Below, piece by piece: positions 1 to 8,466 of a DNA stretch of 64,000 nt (its first letter is position 1; each line of letters begins with the position of its first letter). The stretch is from Oceanobacillus senegalensis (GTDB lineage Bacteria > Bacillota > Bacilli > Bacillales > Amphibacillaceae). Location: positions 3,248,328 to 3,312,327 of the forward strand of contig NZ_LT839648.1 in NCBI RefSeq assembly GCF_900176885.1. The letters run 5' to 3'. The translations under genes and the position numbers were made by a program. The notes under the pieces were generated by a model. That model was not told where the DNA came from. It saw only the letters and a program-made list of their open reading frames with translations, and searched no databases.

Positions 1-1212
<1,212 letters not shown>

Positions 1213-1350
1213 GTTTGAGTCATGATTGACACCAATCAATCATGAATACATTCTTAGCTTCAAAAATTGATTCAGGGATTCAATCATCATTGACCAAAAT
1301 GCCGGCCTCCGATTAATCTCTGACATATGTTTTGTTTCATACTGGTTGTT

Positions 1351-1371
1351 TTGTTCAGTTTTCAAAGAGCA
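1351..1371 (-). promoter_or_regulatory. rRNA leader boxA-like antitermination segment
   Basis: On the minus strand this reads GCTCTTTGAAAACTGAAC, the segment normally found between the rrn promoters and the 16S gene in Bacillaceae. It lies about 140 nt upstream of the 16S 5' end. By comparison with other Bacillus rrn leaders it should belong to the Nus-dependent antitermination and rRNA-processing region. Confidence 0.75.
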
Positions 1372-1404
1372 AATATTGTTTCGCTTTTTTCAAGCGACTT
1401 AATT

Positions 1405-1433
1405 AATATAACATTCGTCAGGGTTGTTGTCAA
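1405..1433 (-). promoter_or_regulatory. rrn promoter P2 (sigma-A)
   Basis: Minus-strand TTGACA (1428-1433) and TATATT (1405-1410) are separated by exactly 17 nt. The site lies just upstream of the boxA-like leader and reads toward the 16S gene. The perfect -35 box and ideal spacing fit a strong rRNA promoter. Confidence 0.88.
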
Positions 1434-1566
1434 GACTTTTTTATTTTCGAATAAAATAAATAGAGAAAACATTTTATTGCAACTTCTACTCCAATAAAGA
1501 TCAACATCTTTTTGCTAAACGTTTAAAATAAATTCCTTAACCGTTCCAATCGGAGCAACGAGATTA

Positions 1567-1595
1567 ATATTACTATCATTTACAGTGAAAGTCAA
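1567..1595 (-). promoter_or_regulatory. rrn promoter P1 (sigma-A)
   Basis: Minus-strand TTGACT (1590-1595), a 17-nt spacer and TAATAT (1567-1572), reading toward the 16S gene. It lies 162 bp upstream of P2. Tandem P1/P2 promoters are the usual arrangement of Bacillus rrn operons. Confidence 0.75.
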
Positions 1596-1678
1596 TACTT
1601 TTTATTTTTATTATGTACTATCTCTCCAGTTATATTACTATAAATTATAATACTCTTTATCATTAGAAGATAACGCAT

Positions 1679-1707
1679 TAGACATATAAGCTTTCATTTC
1701 ATATAAT
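1679..1707 (+). promoter_or_regulatory. promoter of the ABC-F leader
   Basis: TAGACA (1679-1684), a 17-nt spacer and TATAAT (1702-1707). Transcription would start near 1714, immediately before the purine-rich ribosome site and the three-codon upstream ORF. This leaves a leader of about 335 nt before the ABC-F gene. Confidence 0.75.
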
Positions 1708-1745
1708 AAAAGTAATTAAAATACGGAAGGGTGAACAATAAGATC

Positions 1746-1757
1746 ATGAAAAACTAA
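1746..1757 (+). CDS. three-codon leader ORF (Met-Lys-Asn-stop)
   Basis: ATG AAA AAC TAA follows a purine-rich segment at 1725-1734 (ggaagggtga) that can pair with 16S rRNA. A GTG at 1731 is in the same frame, giving a possible eight-codon version. The stop codon overlaps the first base-paired segment of the attenuator (1756-1764), so a ribosome held on this ORF would mask that segment. Very short leader ORFs of this kind are known in front of antibiotic-induced ABC-F genes. Translation here is inferred from sequence only. Confidence 0.6.
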   Translation: MKN

Positions 1758-2009
1758 TCCTATTTTCAGAATACATTCGGTATAGTGGCACTCACATAGC
1801 AGATATTTTCTCCCTATTTTGCATGCCCTCATACTGAATCATTTCAGAATAGGATTGGTATTTATTTCACCTATAGGAAAATTGGTGTTCGTTTTAGCCT
1901 TTAATGCCTTATTACACTAGTGTAAATAGGAAACATTCTTCTATTTGTAATAGTGGCTTTCTCCCTACTTAACACTGCCTCCTATTCTGAAAAAATAGGA
2001 GGCTTTTTT
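1756..2009 (+). promoter_or_regulatory. ribosome-mediated attenuator leader (three competing segments)
   Basis: Segment A (1756-1764, aatcctatt) is fully complementary to part of segment B (1848-1856, aataggatt). An inner helix, 1775-1783 with 1831-1839, strengthens this pairing. Segment B (1842-1853) is also complementary over 12 bp to 1981-1992, which is the left arm of the terminator hairpin. A:B and B:C are therefore mutually exclusive. With A:B formed the terminator folds; with A covered by a stalled ribosome, B captures the terminator arm and transcription continues. The logic is inferred from exact complementarity seen in the sequence. Confidence 0.75.
1977..2009 (+). terminator. intrinsic terminator of the attenuator
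   Basis: A perfect 10-bp stem (1977-1986 with 1994-2003), a 7-nt loop and six T residues (2004-2009). It lies upstream of the ABC-F gene rather than downstream of any gene, so it serves as a conditional leader terminator. Confidence 0.88.
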
Positions 2010-2048
2010 CGTCTCCTTCACTATGAAGAAATGGGGAGGATATAATAA

Positions 2049-3065
2049 ATGCTTTTAGAAATAAAGAACGTAAAGTACGAGATCAAGAATAGGATACTAA
2101 TTGATGCAGAACACCTGCGAATTCAGCGAAATGATCGGATTGGCTTAATCGGACGGAATGGAAGTGGGAAAACAGCCCTATTAGAAATACTTGCTGGAGT
2201 AAGAGAACCTACTAATGGAACAATAATTTCCAGGTCCACAATCGAACTGCTGCCACAGCTCAAAAAGTTTAGTACTAATAAAAGTGGTGGAGAAATTACA
2301 CAGGAATATATTAATCAATCACTTGCAAAAAATACTGAAGTCCTTTTAGCCGACGAACCTACAACCAACCTGGATACAGATCATATTGAAAAACTCAAAT
2401 CTCAGCTGACAAAATGGAATGGAGCAATTATCCTTGTATCCCATGACCGAGGTTTTTTAGATGCAATCTGTAATCAAATTTGGGAAATCAATGATTCTAA
2501 TATAACTGTATATAAAGGAAATTACTCTGATTTCATGGAACAAAAACAGTTGAAAATTAAAAAACAGGAAAATGCTTATCAACAATATTTAAAAAAGAAA
2601 AGACAACTAGAGAATGCATTAGAAATAAGAGAACAAAAAGCACAGCGTGCCACGAAAGTGCCAAAAAAGACCAGTTCTTCAGAAGCTAAAATTACCGGGG
2701 CCAAACCCTACTTTGCTAAGAAACAAAAGAAACTACAACAATCTAAAAAGTCAATTGAGACGCGGTTGGAAAAACTCAGTAAGGTGGAGAAAGTGAAAGA
2801 GTTACCGCCCATCAAAATGAATCTGCCGCATGAAGAAACATTTAAAGACAGGATTGTTATTAGAATTGAGGATGTGGAAGGTATGGTTGGTGATCGTCTA
2901 TTGTGGAATCGCGCTACCTTTCATATTAAAGGTGGAGGAAAAATAGCGATTATTGGCAAAAATGGAGTACTGAGTAAGCTCAGCTTAGAACCATCTGATG
3001 AATTAGAACAAGAATTTCAAAAACTGATCTCACAAAAGCGCAAAGTCCAAAATAACAGAGACTAA
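2049..3065 (+). pseudogene. Vga-type ABC-F protein lacking most of its second ATPase domain
   Basis: Full-length ABC-F ribosome-protection proteins of the Vga(A) type have two ATPase domains joined by a charged linker and are about 520 residues long. This frame has 338. Domain 1 is intact: Walker A GRNGSGKT near residue 37, signature SGGE near 79, Walker B LLADEPTTNLD near 99, H-loop SHDR near 131. The coiled linker (about 160-250) is also present. Domain 2 starts, reaches the first part of a Walker A (AIIGKNG, about 306) and then jumps in frame to a C-terminal tail (LSKLSLEPSDELEQEF) that in Vga(A) lies after the whole second domain. Roughly 180 residues seem to be deleted. The start has a good ribosome site (ggggagga). 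ATP hydrolysis at both composite sites should be lost, so resistance activity is unlikely, although a short protein could still be made. Confidence 0.8.
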
Positions 3066-3174
3066 ACTATTATAACACCCTGCTCCCGTTTCATTTGTGC
3101 ATAATTCTAGCAACCAAATAGAAAATAACAGATAATGAACACTGTAAATAAAATACATTAAGGAGGGAATGTCC

Positions 3175-3906
3175 ATGACAACAACCTATGATTCAATTAT
3201 CCAATTAAAAAATGTAACTTTCTCTGACCGTGGAGAGCCTATAATTAAAAATATAACTGGCTCATTCCTAGAAGGAAAAATCACAACCCTTGTCGGTCCT
3301 TCAGGTGCTGGTAAGACGACCCTCTTTCGGTTATGTAATGGACTTATCTCTCCTGATTCTGGAGAAATCATCATTAAAGAAAAGCCAATTGACCAATATG
3401 AACCAACGGAATTGCGGCGAAAAGTTGGACTTGCCCTGCAAAGTGCGACAATGATCAATGGAACAGTATTTGAGAATTTGTCATTACCACTGACATTAAA
3501 GGGAGAAGCATTATCTAAAGAATACGCAAACGAATTATTAGAAGATGTAGCTTTAGGTAAAGAATACTTAAACCGTAATGTAAAGGATTTATCCGGTGGG
3601 CAAAAGCAGAAAGTATCCATTGCTCGGACGTTAGTTAACCATCCTAAGATTCTATTACTTGATGAGATTACTTCATCCTTAGACCGAATATCTCAACAGG
3701 ATATTGAAGAGCTAATCCAAAAGGTAAATGAAAAATACGGTACCACCATCATTTGGATTACCCATAACCTAGAACAAGCTCTAACCATCGGCGACTATAC
3801 ATGGGTCATGATGGCTGGGCAGCTAATCGAATCCGGTGAGAGTAGTATTTTGAATCACCCAAAAGATGAGAGAGTAAAACGTTTTGTGAAGGGGGATATG
3901 GAATGA
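3175..3906 (+). CDS. ABC transporter ATP-binding protein, FetA/YjkB type
   Basis: A single ATPase domain of 243 residues: Walker A GPSGAGKTT near residue 40, signature LSGGQKQK near 139, Walker B ILLLDEITSSLD near 159 and the H-loop histidine in THNLEQA near 197. It lacks membrane segments and would energise the permease encoded by the next gene, with which it overlaps by 4 nt (ATGA). Homologous FetA-FetB pairs are linked to iron export and oxidative-stress resistance in enterobacteria; the Bacillus counterparts (YjkB-YjkA) have no firm substrate. An ATG at 3169 is only one or two bases from the AAGGAGGG site, so the ATG at 3175 is the better start. Confidence 0.85.
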   Translation: MTTTYDSIIQLKNVTFSDRGEPIIKNITGSFLEGKITTLVGPSGAGKTTLFRLCNGLISPDSGEIIIKEKPIDQYEPTELRRKVGLALQSATMINGTVFENLSLPLTLKGEALSKEYANELLEDVALGKEYLNRNVKDLSGGQKQKVSIARTLVNHPKILLLDEITSSLDRISQQDIEELIQKVNEKYGTTIIWITHNLEQALTIGDYTWVMMAGQLIESGESSILNHPKDERVKRFVKGDME

Positions 3907-4667
3907 GCTATCTAACATTAACATTATCCCTTGTATTCGTACTTATCCCAATTATCCTATCAAAAACATTAAATTTAGGGTTAGAAAAAGATACCATTAT
4001 TGCTACGACTCGTTCTATTATTCAATTACTAGCGGTGGGATATGTACTGCAGTTTGTTTTTGACGCTGAGAACATGATTTACATCCTTTTAATGATCATT
4101 TTAATGATTTTTGCAGCCGTTCAGAACGCACGAAAAAAAGGGGCTTCCATCAAGGGCATCACTTGGAAATTAGTTGCAACCTATGTGATAGTGGAAATAC
4201 TAACTCAGGGTATATTACTTGGATTCGATATTACTCCTGCAACCGCCCAATACATTATCCCTATTAGTGGTATGATGATTGGAAATTCGATGGTACTCTC
4301 CATTCTCTTTCTTAACCGTTTCACTGCAGAGGTCGAATCACGTGAAGATGAAACAGAGCTCATCCTTTCATTAGGGGGCACACCCAAACAAGCTATTCAC
4401 AAACAACTGATTACTTCTATACAAGCTAGTACGATACCAACCATTGAAAGTCAAAAAACTATTGGGCTTGTTCAGCTTCCCGGAATGATGAGCGGACAAA
4501 TTATTGCAGGTGCCGATCCCGTTCAGGCTGTTCAGTTCCAATTACTTGTTTTATTCTTACTTCTAACAGCAGCCGTTGTCACTAGTGTGATTCTTGGATT
4601 TTTATCCTATCCAAGCTTGTTTAACAACAAGATGCAAATGGTCAAAATAGAAGAAAATAAGAAATGA
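3903..4667 (+). CDS. UPF0014/FetB-family permease (YjkA-like)
   Basis: A 254-residue membrane protein of the FetB (UPF0014) family. It has about seven hydrophobic segments, the first at residues 2-18 and the last near 215-240. The family's conserved middle stretch is visible: ISGMMIGNSM near 118 and RFTAEVESREDE near 138, then LSLGGTPKQA and the TIESQKTIGLVQLPGMMSGQ block near 178-196. It is translationally coupled to the ATPase gene, so the two form one exporter. Export of iron or another metal is suggested by the E. coli family member, not shown here. The C-terminal tail is short and charged. Confidence 0.85.
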   Translation: MSYLTLTLSLVFVLIPIILSKTLNLGLEKDTIIATTRSIIQLLAVGYVLQFVFDAENMIYILLMIILMIFAAVQNARKKGASIKGITWKLVATYVIVEILTQGILLGFDITPATAQYIIPISGMMIGNSMVLSILFLNRFTAEVESREDETELILSLGGTPKQAIHKQLITSIQASTIPTIESQKTIGLVQLPGMMSGQIIAGADPVQAVQFQLLVLFLLLTAAVVTSVILGFLSYPSLFNNKMQMVKIEENKK

Positions 4668-4694
4668 GTTGATAGGGTTCCCTATAGAAATAAG

Positions 4695-4824
4695 GAGGCT
4701 GGGATAAAAGTATTTTCCAACGCAAAACCCGAACATGATTGGTGCGAAAAGCCCTCTCCGGGAAATATTTGCTATTTAGTGTATTGTTCGTCTTTTGAAT
4801 TACACTTAATTATGTCCAAGCCTC
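4695..4824 (-). repeat. inverted-repeat intergenic element, copy 1 (short form)
   Basis: On the minus strand this 130-bp segment begins GAGGCTTGGACATAA and ends CTTTTATCCCAGCCTC, so its ends are near-perfect inverted repeats. Its body (tcaaaagacgaacaatacacta, gcttttcgcaccaa, gttcgggttttg) matches the element at 6947-7236 base for base over long stretches. It sits directly after the FetAB-type pair and before the next promoter. It has no coding capacity. Confidence 0.8.
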
Positions 4825-4858
4825 TTCCCCCTTTCTTACTACCTTAACACTCCGTCCA

Positions 4859-4887
4859 TTGACATTCCCATTTTTATTTTGTATATT
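4859..4887 (+). promoter_or_regulatory. promoter of the MhqR-like operon, with candidate operator
   Basis: TTGACA (4859-4864), a 17-nt spacer and TATATT (4882-4887) form a near-consensus sigma-A promoter reading into the MarR-family gene at 4949. An imperfect AT-rich dyad at 4902-4920, centred on AATT, overlaps the expected start of transcription and is a plausible autorepressor operator. It does not closely match the B. subtilis MhqR box as recalled. Confidence 0.75.
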
Positions 4888-4948
4888 ATATTTAATTAAT
4901 AATATCGTAATTCATAATATGTGATTGTTAATCAAGGAGGTTAAAGAA

Positions 4949-5383
4949 ATGAGCGAAAACCTAGCTTTAAAAGCATTCGTTGTATTGCTAAAGGCTAATA
5001 AAACGTTAGAAGAAGTTACTAAAAAAGATATAAGCGATCATGGTATGCGTACTTCAGATTTCACTATTATGGAGGCTCTTTATCATAAAGGACAACAAAC
5101 GATTAAACAAATCTCAGAAGCAGTATTAATTAATACAGGCTCTATCACCTATGTTATTGATAAGCTGGAGAAAAAGGGCTTATTAGAAAGAAGCCCTTGT
5201 AAAGAGGACCGTCGAGTCGTTTATATCCAACTAACTAAAAAAGGGAAAGATTTAATGGCAGAGATTTTCCCACTGCATCAGAAAGTGATTGAGGAAGTAT
5301 TTGAAGATATATCGGATGAGGAAAAAAGGGTCATCATTGATGTATTAAAAAGGGTTGGCAAGAAAGGTGAGCAAATGAAATGA
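4949..5383 (+). CDS. mhqR: MarR-family repressor, MhqR-like
   Basis: A 144-residue winged-helix MarR protein. The DNA-recognition region (about residues 52-85) reads TIKQISEAVLINTGSITYVI, and the wing carries the family signature KEDRRVVYIQLT near 90-101. It overlaps the following dioxygenase gene by 4 nt, and that gene is followed by an MhqD-type esterase. In B. subtilis MhqR represses just such dioxygenase and hydrolase genes and is relieved by quinones and methylhydroquinone. Identity as MhqR rests mainly on this gene order. The start at 4949 is set 8 nt after AAGGAGG; an upstream ATG at 4925 has no ribosome site. Confidence 0.72.
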   Translation: MSENLALKAFVVLLKANKTLEEVTKKDISDHGMRTSDFTIMEALYHKGQQTIKQISEAVLINTGSITYVIDKLEKKGLLERSPCKEDRRVVYIQLTKKGKDLMAEIFPLHQKVIEEVFEDISDEEKRVIIDVLKRVGKKGEQMK

Positions 5384-6315
5384 AAAAGACAGCCGGAATT
5401 CACCATATAAGCGCAATTGTTGGTCATCCACAGGAAAATGTTGATTTTTATGCAAGTGTATTAGGTTTACGGTTAATCAAAAAAACGATAAACTTCGATG
5501 ACCCAGAAACTTATCACTTATATTTTGGAGATGATATGGGAAATCCAGGTACAATTATTACATTTTTCCCGTGGGCTGGTGGCCAAAAAGGCAGAATTGG
5601 GGATGGGCAGGTAGGGGTTACTTCCTATGCCGTTCCAAAAGGATCATTAGGATTCTGGGAAAACCGATTAAAAAAATATGAGATTGTCTACACAAAAGAA
5701 TCACGATTCGGTGAAACCTACTTACAGTTTGACGATGCTCATGGATTACATCTTGAACTTGTGGAACGAGAAGAAGGTAAGCAAAACCCATGGACATTTA
5801 GTGATATAACACCGGAATTAGCGATAAAGGGGTTTGCCGGTGCTGTTCTTTACTCCTCTAAACCGGAAGAAACCACTCAATTACTAGAGGAAAAAATGGG
5901 CCTTGAAAAAGTGGCTACAGAAGGAGACTTCACTCGTTTCCGGTCTTATGGAGAGATTGGAAATATCATCGACGTAAAAATCACACCAGGTATTCGTGGT
6001 TTAATGGGGGTTGGCACAGTCCATCATATTGCGTGGCGAGCGAAGGATGATGCCGATCAGCTTGAATGGCAAAGTTATTTAAGAGAAAATAATTACGGCG
6101 TCACTCCTGTTAAGGACAGAAATTATTTTAATGCTATATACTTTAGAGAACACGGTGAGATTTTGTTTGAAATTGCTACAGATCCTCCAGGTTTTTCCAT
6201 CGATGAGCCCTATGAAAAATTAGGACAGGAACTAAAGCTACCAAAACAATATGAGAAATTCCGAACATACCTTGAAAACTCACTATTTCCAATTGAAATA
6301 AAACCAAATGTCTGA
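5380..6315 (+). CDS. ring-cleaving dioxygenase, MhqA/MhqO/MhqE type
   Basis: A 311-residue protein with two vicinal-oxygen-chelate (glyoxalase-fold) domains, about residues 5-125 and 150-285. Likely metal ligands are the histidines in GIHHIS near residue 8, those in VHHIAWR near 215 and the glutamate in EILFEIATDPPG near 270. This layout matches the hydroquinone dioxygenases of the B. subtilis Mhq system, which split quinol rings and so remove quinones. It is translationally coupled to the upstream repressor and followed after 30 nt by the esterase gene. Substrate is inferred from the family and the context. Which Mhq paralogue is the closest cannot be told by eye. Confidence 0.8.
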   Translation: MKKTAGIHHISAIVGHPQENVDFYASVLGLRLIKKTINFDDPETYHLYFGDDMGNPGTIITFFPWAGGQKGRIGDGQVGVTSYAVPKGSLGFWENRLKKYEIVYTKESRFGETYLQFDDAHGLHLELVEREEGKQNPWTFSDITPELAIKGFAGAVLYSSKPEETTQLLEEKMGLEKVATEGDFTRFRSYGEIGNIIDVKITPGIRGLMGVGTVHHIAWRAKDDADQLEWQSYLRENNYGVTPVKDRNYFNAIYFREHGEILFEIATDPPGFSIDEPYEKLGQELKLPKQYEKFRTYLENSLFPIEIKPNV

Positions 6316-6345
6316 TCACTCAAATAATAGAGAGGAGAATTTAGA

Positions 6346-6942
6346 ATGAAGCATATTTTTCAGGAAGGTAAGGATACAAGCAAAACATTATTACTTCTTC
6401 ATGGAACGGGTGGAACCGAGCAAGACCTTCTTCCACTAGCAGAGATTATTGACCCTAATGCGAATGTCTTAAGTGTTCGTGGAAATGTTTTGGAAAATGG
6501 TATGCCTCGCTTCTTCAAACGCTTAGCTGAAGGGGTATTTGATGAAGAGGATTTAATTTTCCGTACGAAGGAGTTAAATGAGTTTTTAGATGAAGCTTCT
6601 AATAAGTATGGATTCGACAGAAATAACATGACTGCTATCGGCTATTCGAATGGAGCTAACATCGCAGCAAGTTTGATGTTCCATTATGAAGATGCGTTAA
6701 ATGCTGCTATTTTGCACCACCCAATGGTACCAAGAAGGGGTATTAATTTGCCTGACCTTACAGGCAAGAAGGTGTTTATTGCAGCTGGGACGAATGACCC
6801 TATCTGCCCAGCTACCGAATCGGAGGAACTGAAAACCCTCTTAAAAAATGCTGGTTCCGAAGTAGAACTACATTGGGAAAATAGAGGACATCAATTAACT
6901 ATGGATGAAGTAAAAGCAGCAAAAGAGTGGTATTCAAATTAA
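6346..6942 (+). CDS. mhqD: alpha/beta-hydrolase, MhqD-type carboxylesterase
   Basis: A 198-residue alpha/beta hydrolase of the phospholipase/carboxylesterase family, close in length to B. subtilis MhqD (about 200). The oxyanion region LLLHGTGGTEQDLL lies near residue 17, the nucleophile elbow GYSNG near 97-101, the acid is the aspartate of GTNDPICP near 147, and the histidine is in NRGHQLT near 178. It closes the repressor-dioxygenase-esterase operon, and by analogy with the Mhq system it acts on products of quinol breakdown. The natural substrate is unknown. The inverted-repeat element begins only a few bases after the stop codon. Confidence 0.8.
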   Translation: MKHIFQEGKDTSKTLLLLHGTGGTEQDLLPLAEIIDPNANVLSVRGNVLENGMPRFFKRLAEGVFDEEDLIFRTKELNEFLDEASNKYGFDRNNMTAIGYSNGANIAASLMFHYEDALNAAILHHPMVPRRGINLPDLTGKKVFIAAGTNDPICPATESEELKTLLKNAGSEVELHWENRGHQLTMDEVKAAKEWYSN

Positions 6943-6946
6943 AACC

Positions 6947-7236
6947 GAGGCTGGGACATAACTAATGTGTCTAACTCAAAAAGCGAACAATGCACTAATT
7001 AGCGGAGAAAATATACGTAGACTCCTCGAAAATAAAGTGCAATTTTCTTCGTGCGATGCTTTGCTGCCGTAGCGTTCCTTGTCCTACGGGATGAGAGGCC
7101 TAGGTGAGACACCATAGTGCGTTAGCACGAAGGTGGCTCATCAGCCGCCCTAAGGTGCGCGAAGTATATTTCCGGAGCGGCTTTTCGCACCAACCGTTCG
7201 GGTTTTGTGTTTAAAAATTACTTTTGTCTCAGCCTC
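6947..7236 (+). repeat. inverted-repeat intergenic element, copy 2 (long form)
   Basis: A 290-bp element running from GAGGCTGGGACATAAC to TTTTGTCTCAGCCTC; the 12-bp ends are inverted repeats with one mismatch. Its left 70 bp and right 80 bp match copy 1 (4695-4824, opposite strand). Between them lies an extra segment of about 150 bp (roughly 7018-7165) that is richer in GC and contains small dyads such as gtgcgttagcac. There is no open frame that looks coding. It follows the esterase stop codon directly and may also act as its terminator. Confidence 0.8.
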
Positions 7237-7391
7237 ATTTTATTGCTTGATTGGAGTTGAGGGTAGCTAGACTACTGAGGATGGCAAGGACTGATAAGGT
7301 ATTTACTGAAACGGACTGCCGTTATGAAATCAACACACACCAATTTAATGCATACTTTCTTTCAACTGAAAAAAGCTTACAAACATTCCTA

Positions 7392-8354
7392 CTAATTTCT
7401 CAATATAATATAAGTTAAGTAGCCCACATATAGCATGGCTAAAATAAAACCTTCCCTTTTTCCGATTCTAAAATTTGTTCTAGAAAAAACAAAAAGCACA
7501 ATTGTTAAGATTATCATGATATAAACATCAATAAAAACCTTCGCATTTACTGCTAATGGACTGATAACCGAAGAAGCGCCAAGTACAAATAAAATATTAA
7601 AAATATTACTTCCAACTATATTACCTAGTGCGATTTCACTTTCCTTTTTCAATGCTGCAGCTACAGAAGTTACTAATTCAGGCAATGAGGTTCCAATAGC
7701 AATAATGGTTAATCCTACTAACGTTTCACTCATCCCCCATCGATAAGCAATTTCTGTACCATTGGAAACAACCATTTCGCCACCAATAATAATTCCAGCT
7801 AATCCTAATATCGTAATTAGAATATTCTTTCCCCATGTTACATCATTAGGAACCGTTTCACTTGACATATTGTTTCGACTCTTGAGTGCTACCTCAATGA
7901 CATAGTACATAAAAATGGATAGAAATAAGAGAAAGATAAGTCCATCACTACGGGTAATAAAATTATCACTTAATCCTTCTAGCGTGATATCGCTCATTAC
8001 AATCAATAAGGCTGTACTAGCTAATAAAGTAAAAGGTATTTCTTTTCGAATCGTTTCCGTTTCAACTTTTAACGGAAATATAAATGCCGCAATCCCAATG
8101 ACGAAGGTTAAATTAAATATATTACTCCCAATGACATTACCAAGGGAAACATCTGCACTTCCTTCCATAGCCGCAATAATACTAACTGTTGCTTCTGGTG
8201 AGCTAGTTCCAAAGGCTACAATCGTCAACCCAATTAGAATAGTAGGAACGCGAAGTAGTCGAGCAATACTGGAGGCACTGTCCACAAAAAAGTCGGCACC
8301 TTTAATGAGGAAAACAAACCCAATAAATAACCAGACATATGCTAACATTTTCAT
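7392..8354 (-). CDS. CaCA-family Na+/Ca2+-type cation exchanger (YrbG-like)
   Basis: A 320-residue integral membrane protein of the calcium:cation antiporter superfamily. The two internally homologous alpha repeats are clear: GTSSPEATVSI near residue 50 with NVIGSNIFNLTFVIG near 74, and GTSLPELVTSVAAA near 222 with NIVGSNIFNILFVLG near 246. The glutamates in the two (S)PE motifs are the ion-binding residues of the family. About ten membrane segments can be counted. It probably exchanges Ca2+ or another cation for Na+ or H+; the ions cannot be told from sequence. It stands alone, separated by a terminator from the upstream gene at 8467. Confidence 0.85.
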   Translation of the reverse strand: MKMLAYVWLFIGFVFLIKGADFFVDSASSIARLLRVPTILIGLTIVAFGTSSPEATVSIIAAMEGSADVSLGNVIGSNIFNLTFVIGIAAFIFPLKVETETIRKEIPFTLLASTALLIVMSDITLEGLSDNFITRSDGLIFLLFLSIFMYYVIEVALKSRNNMSSETVPNDVTWGKNILITILGLAGIIIGGEMVVSNGTEIAYRWGMSETLVGLTIIAIGTSLPELVTSVAAALKKESEIALGNIVGSNIFNILFVLGASSVISPLAVNAKVFIDVYIMIILTIVLFVFSRTNFRIGKREGFILAMLYVGYLTYIILRN

Positions 8355-8437
8355 TCCAACCTTTTATTATTTTCGTTTACAATTCCCATTTTACTCTATT
8401 TCTATTGTATACATTCTATTTTAATCTTAAGATATTG

Positions 8438-8466
8438 TTAAAAAAAGGCTGTCCACAGACAACCTT
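8438..8466 (-). terminator. intrinsic terminator of the LLM oxidase gene
   Basis: On the minus strand AAGGTTGTC and GACAGCCTT form a 9-bp stem (one G-U pair) around a short loop, followed by a T run. It begins immediately after the stop codon of the gene at 8467-9543. Confidence 0.82.
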
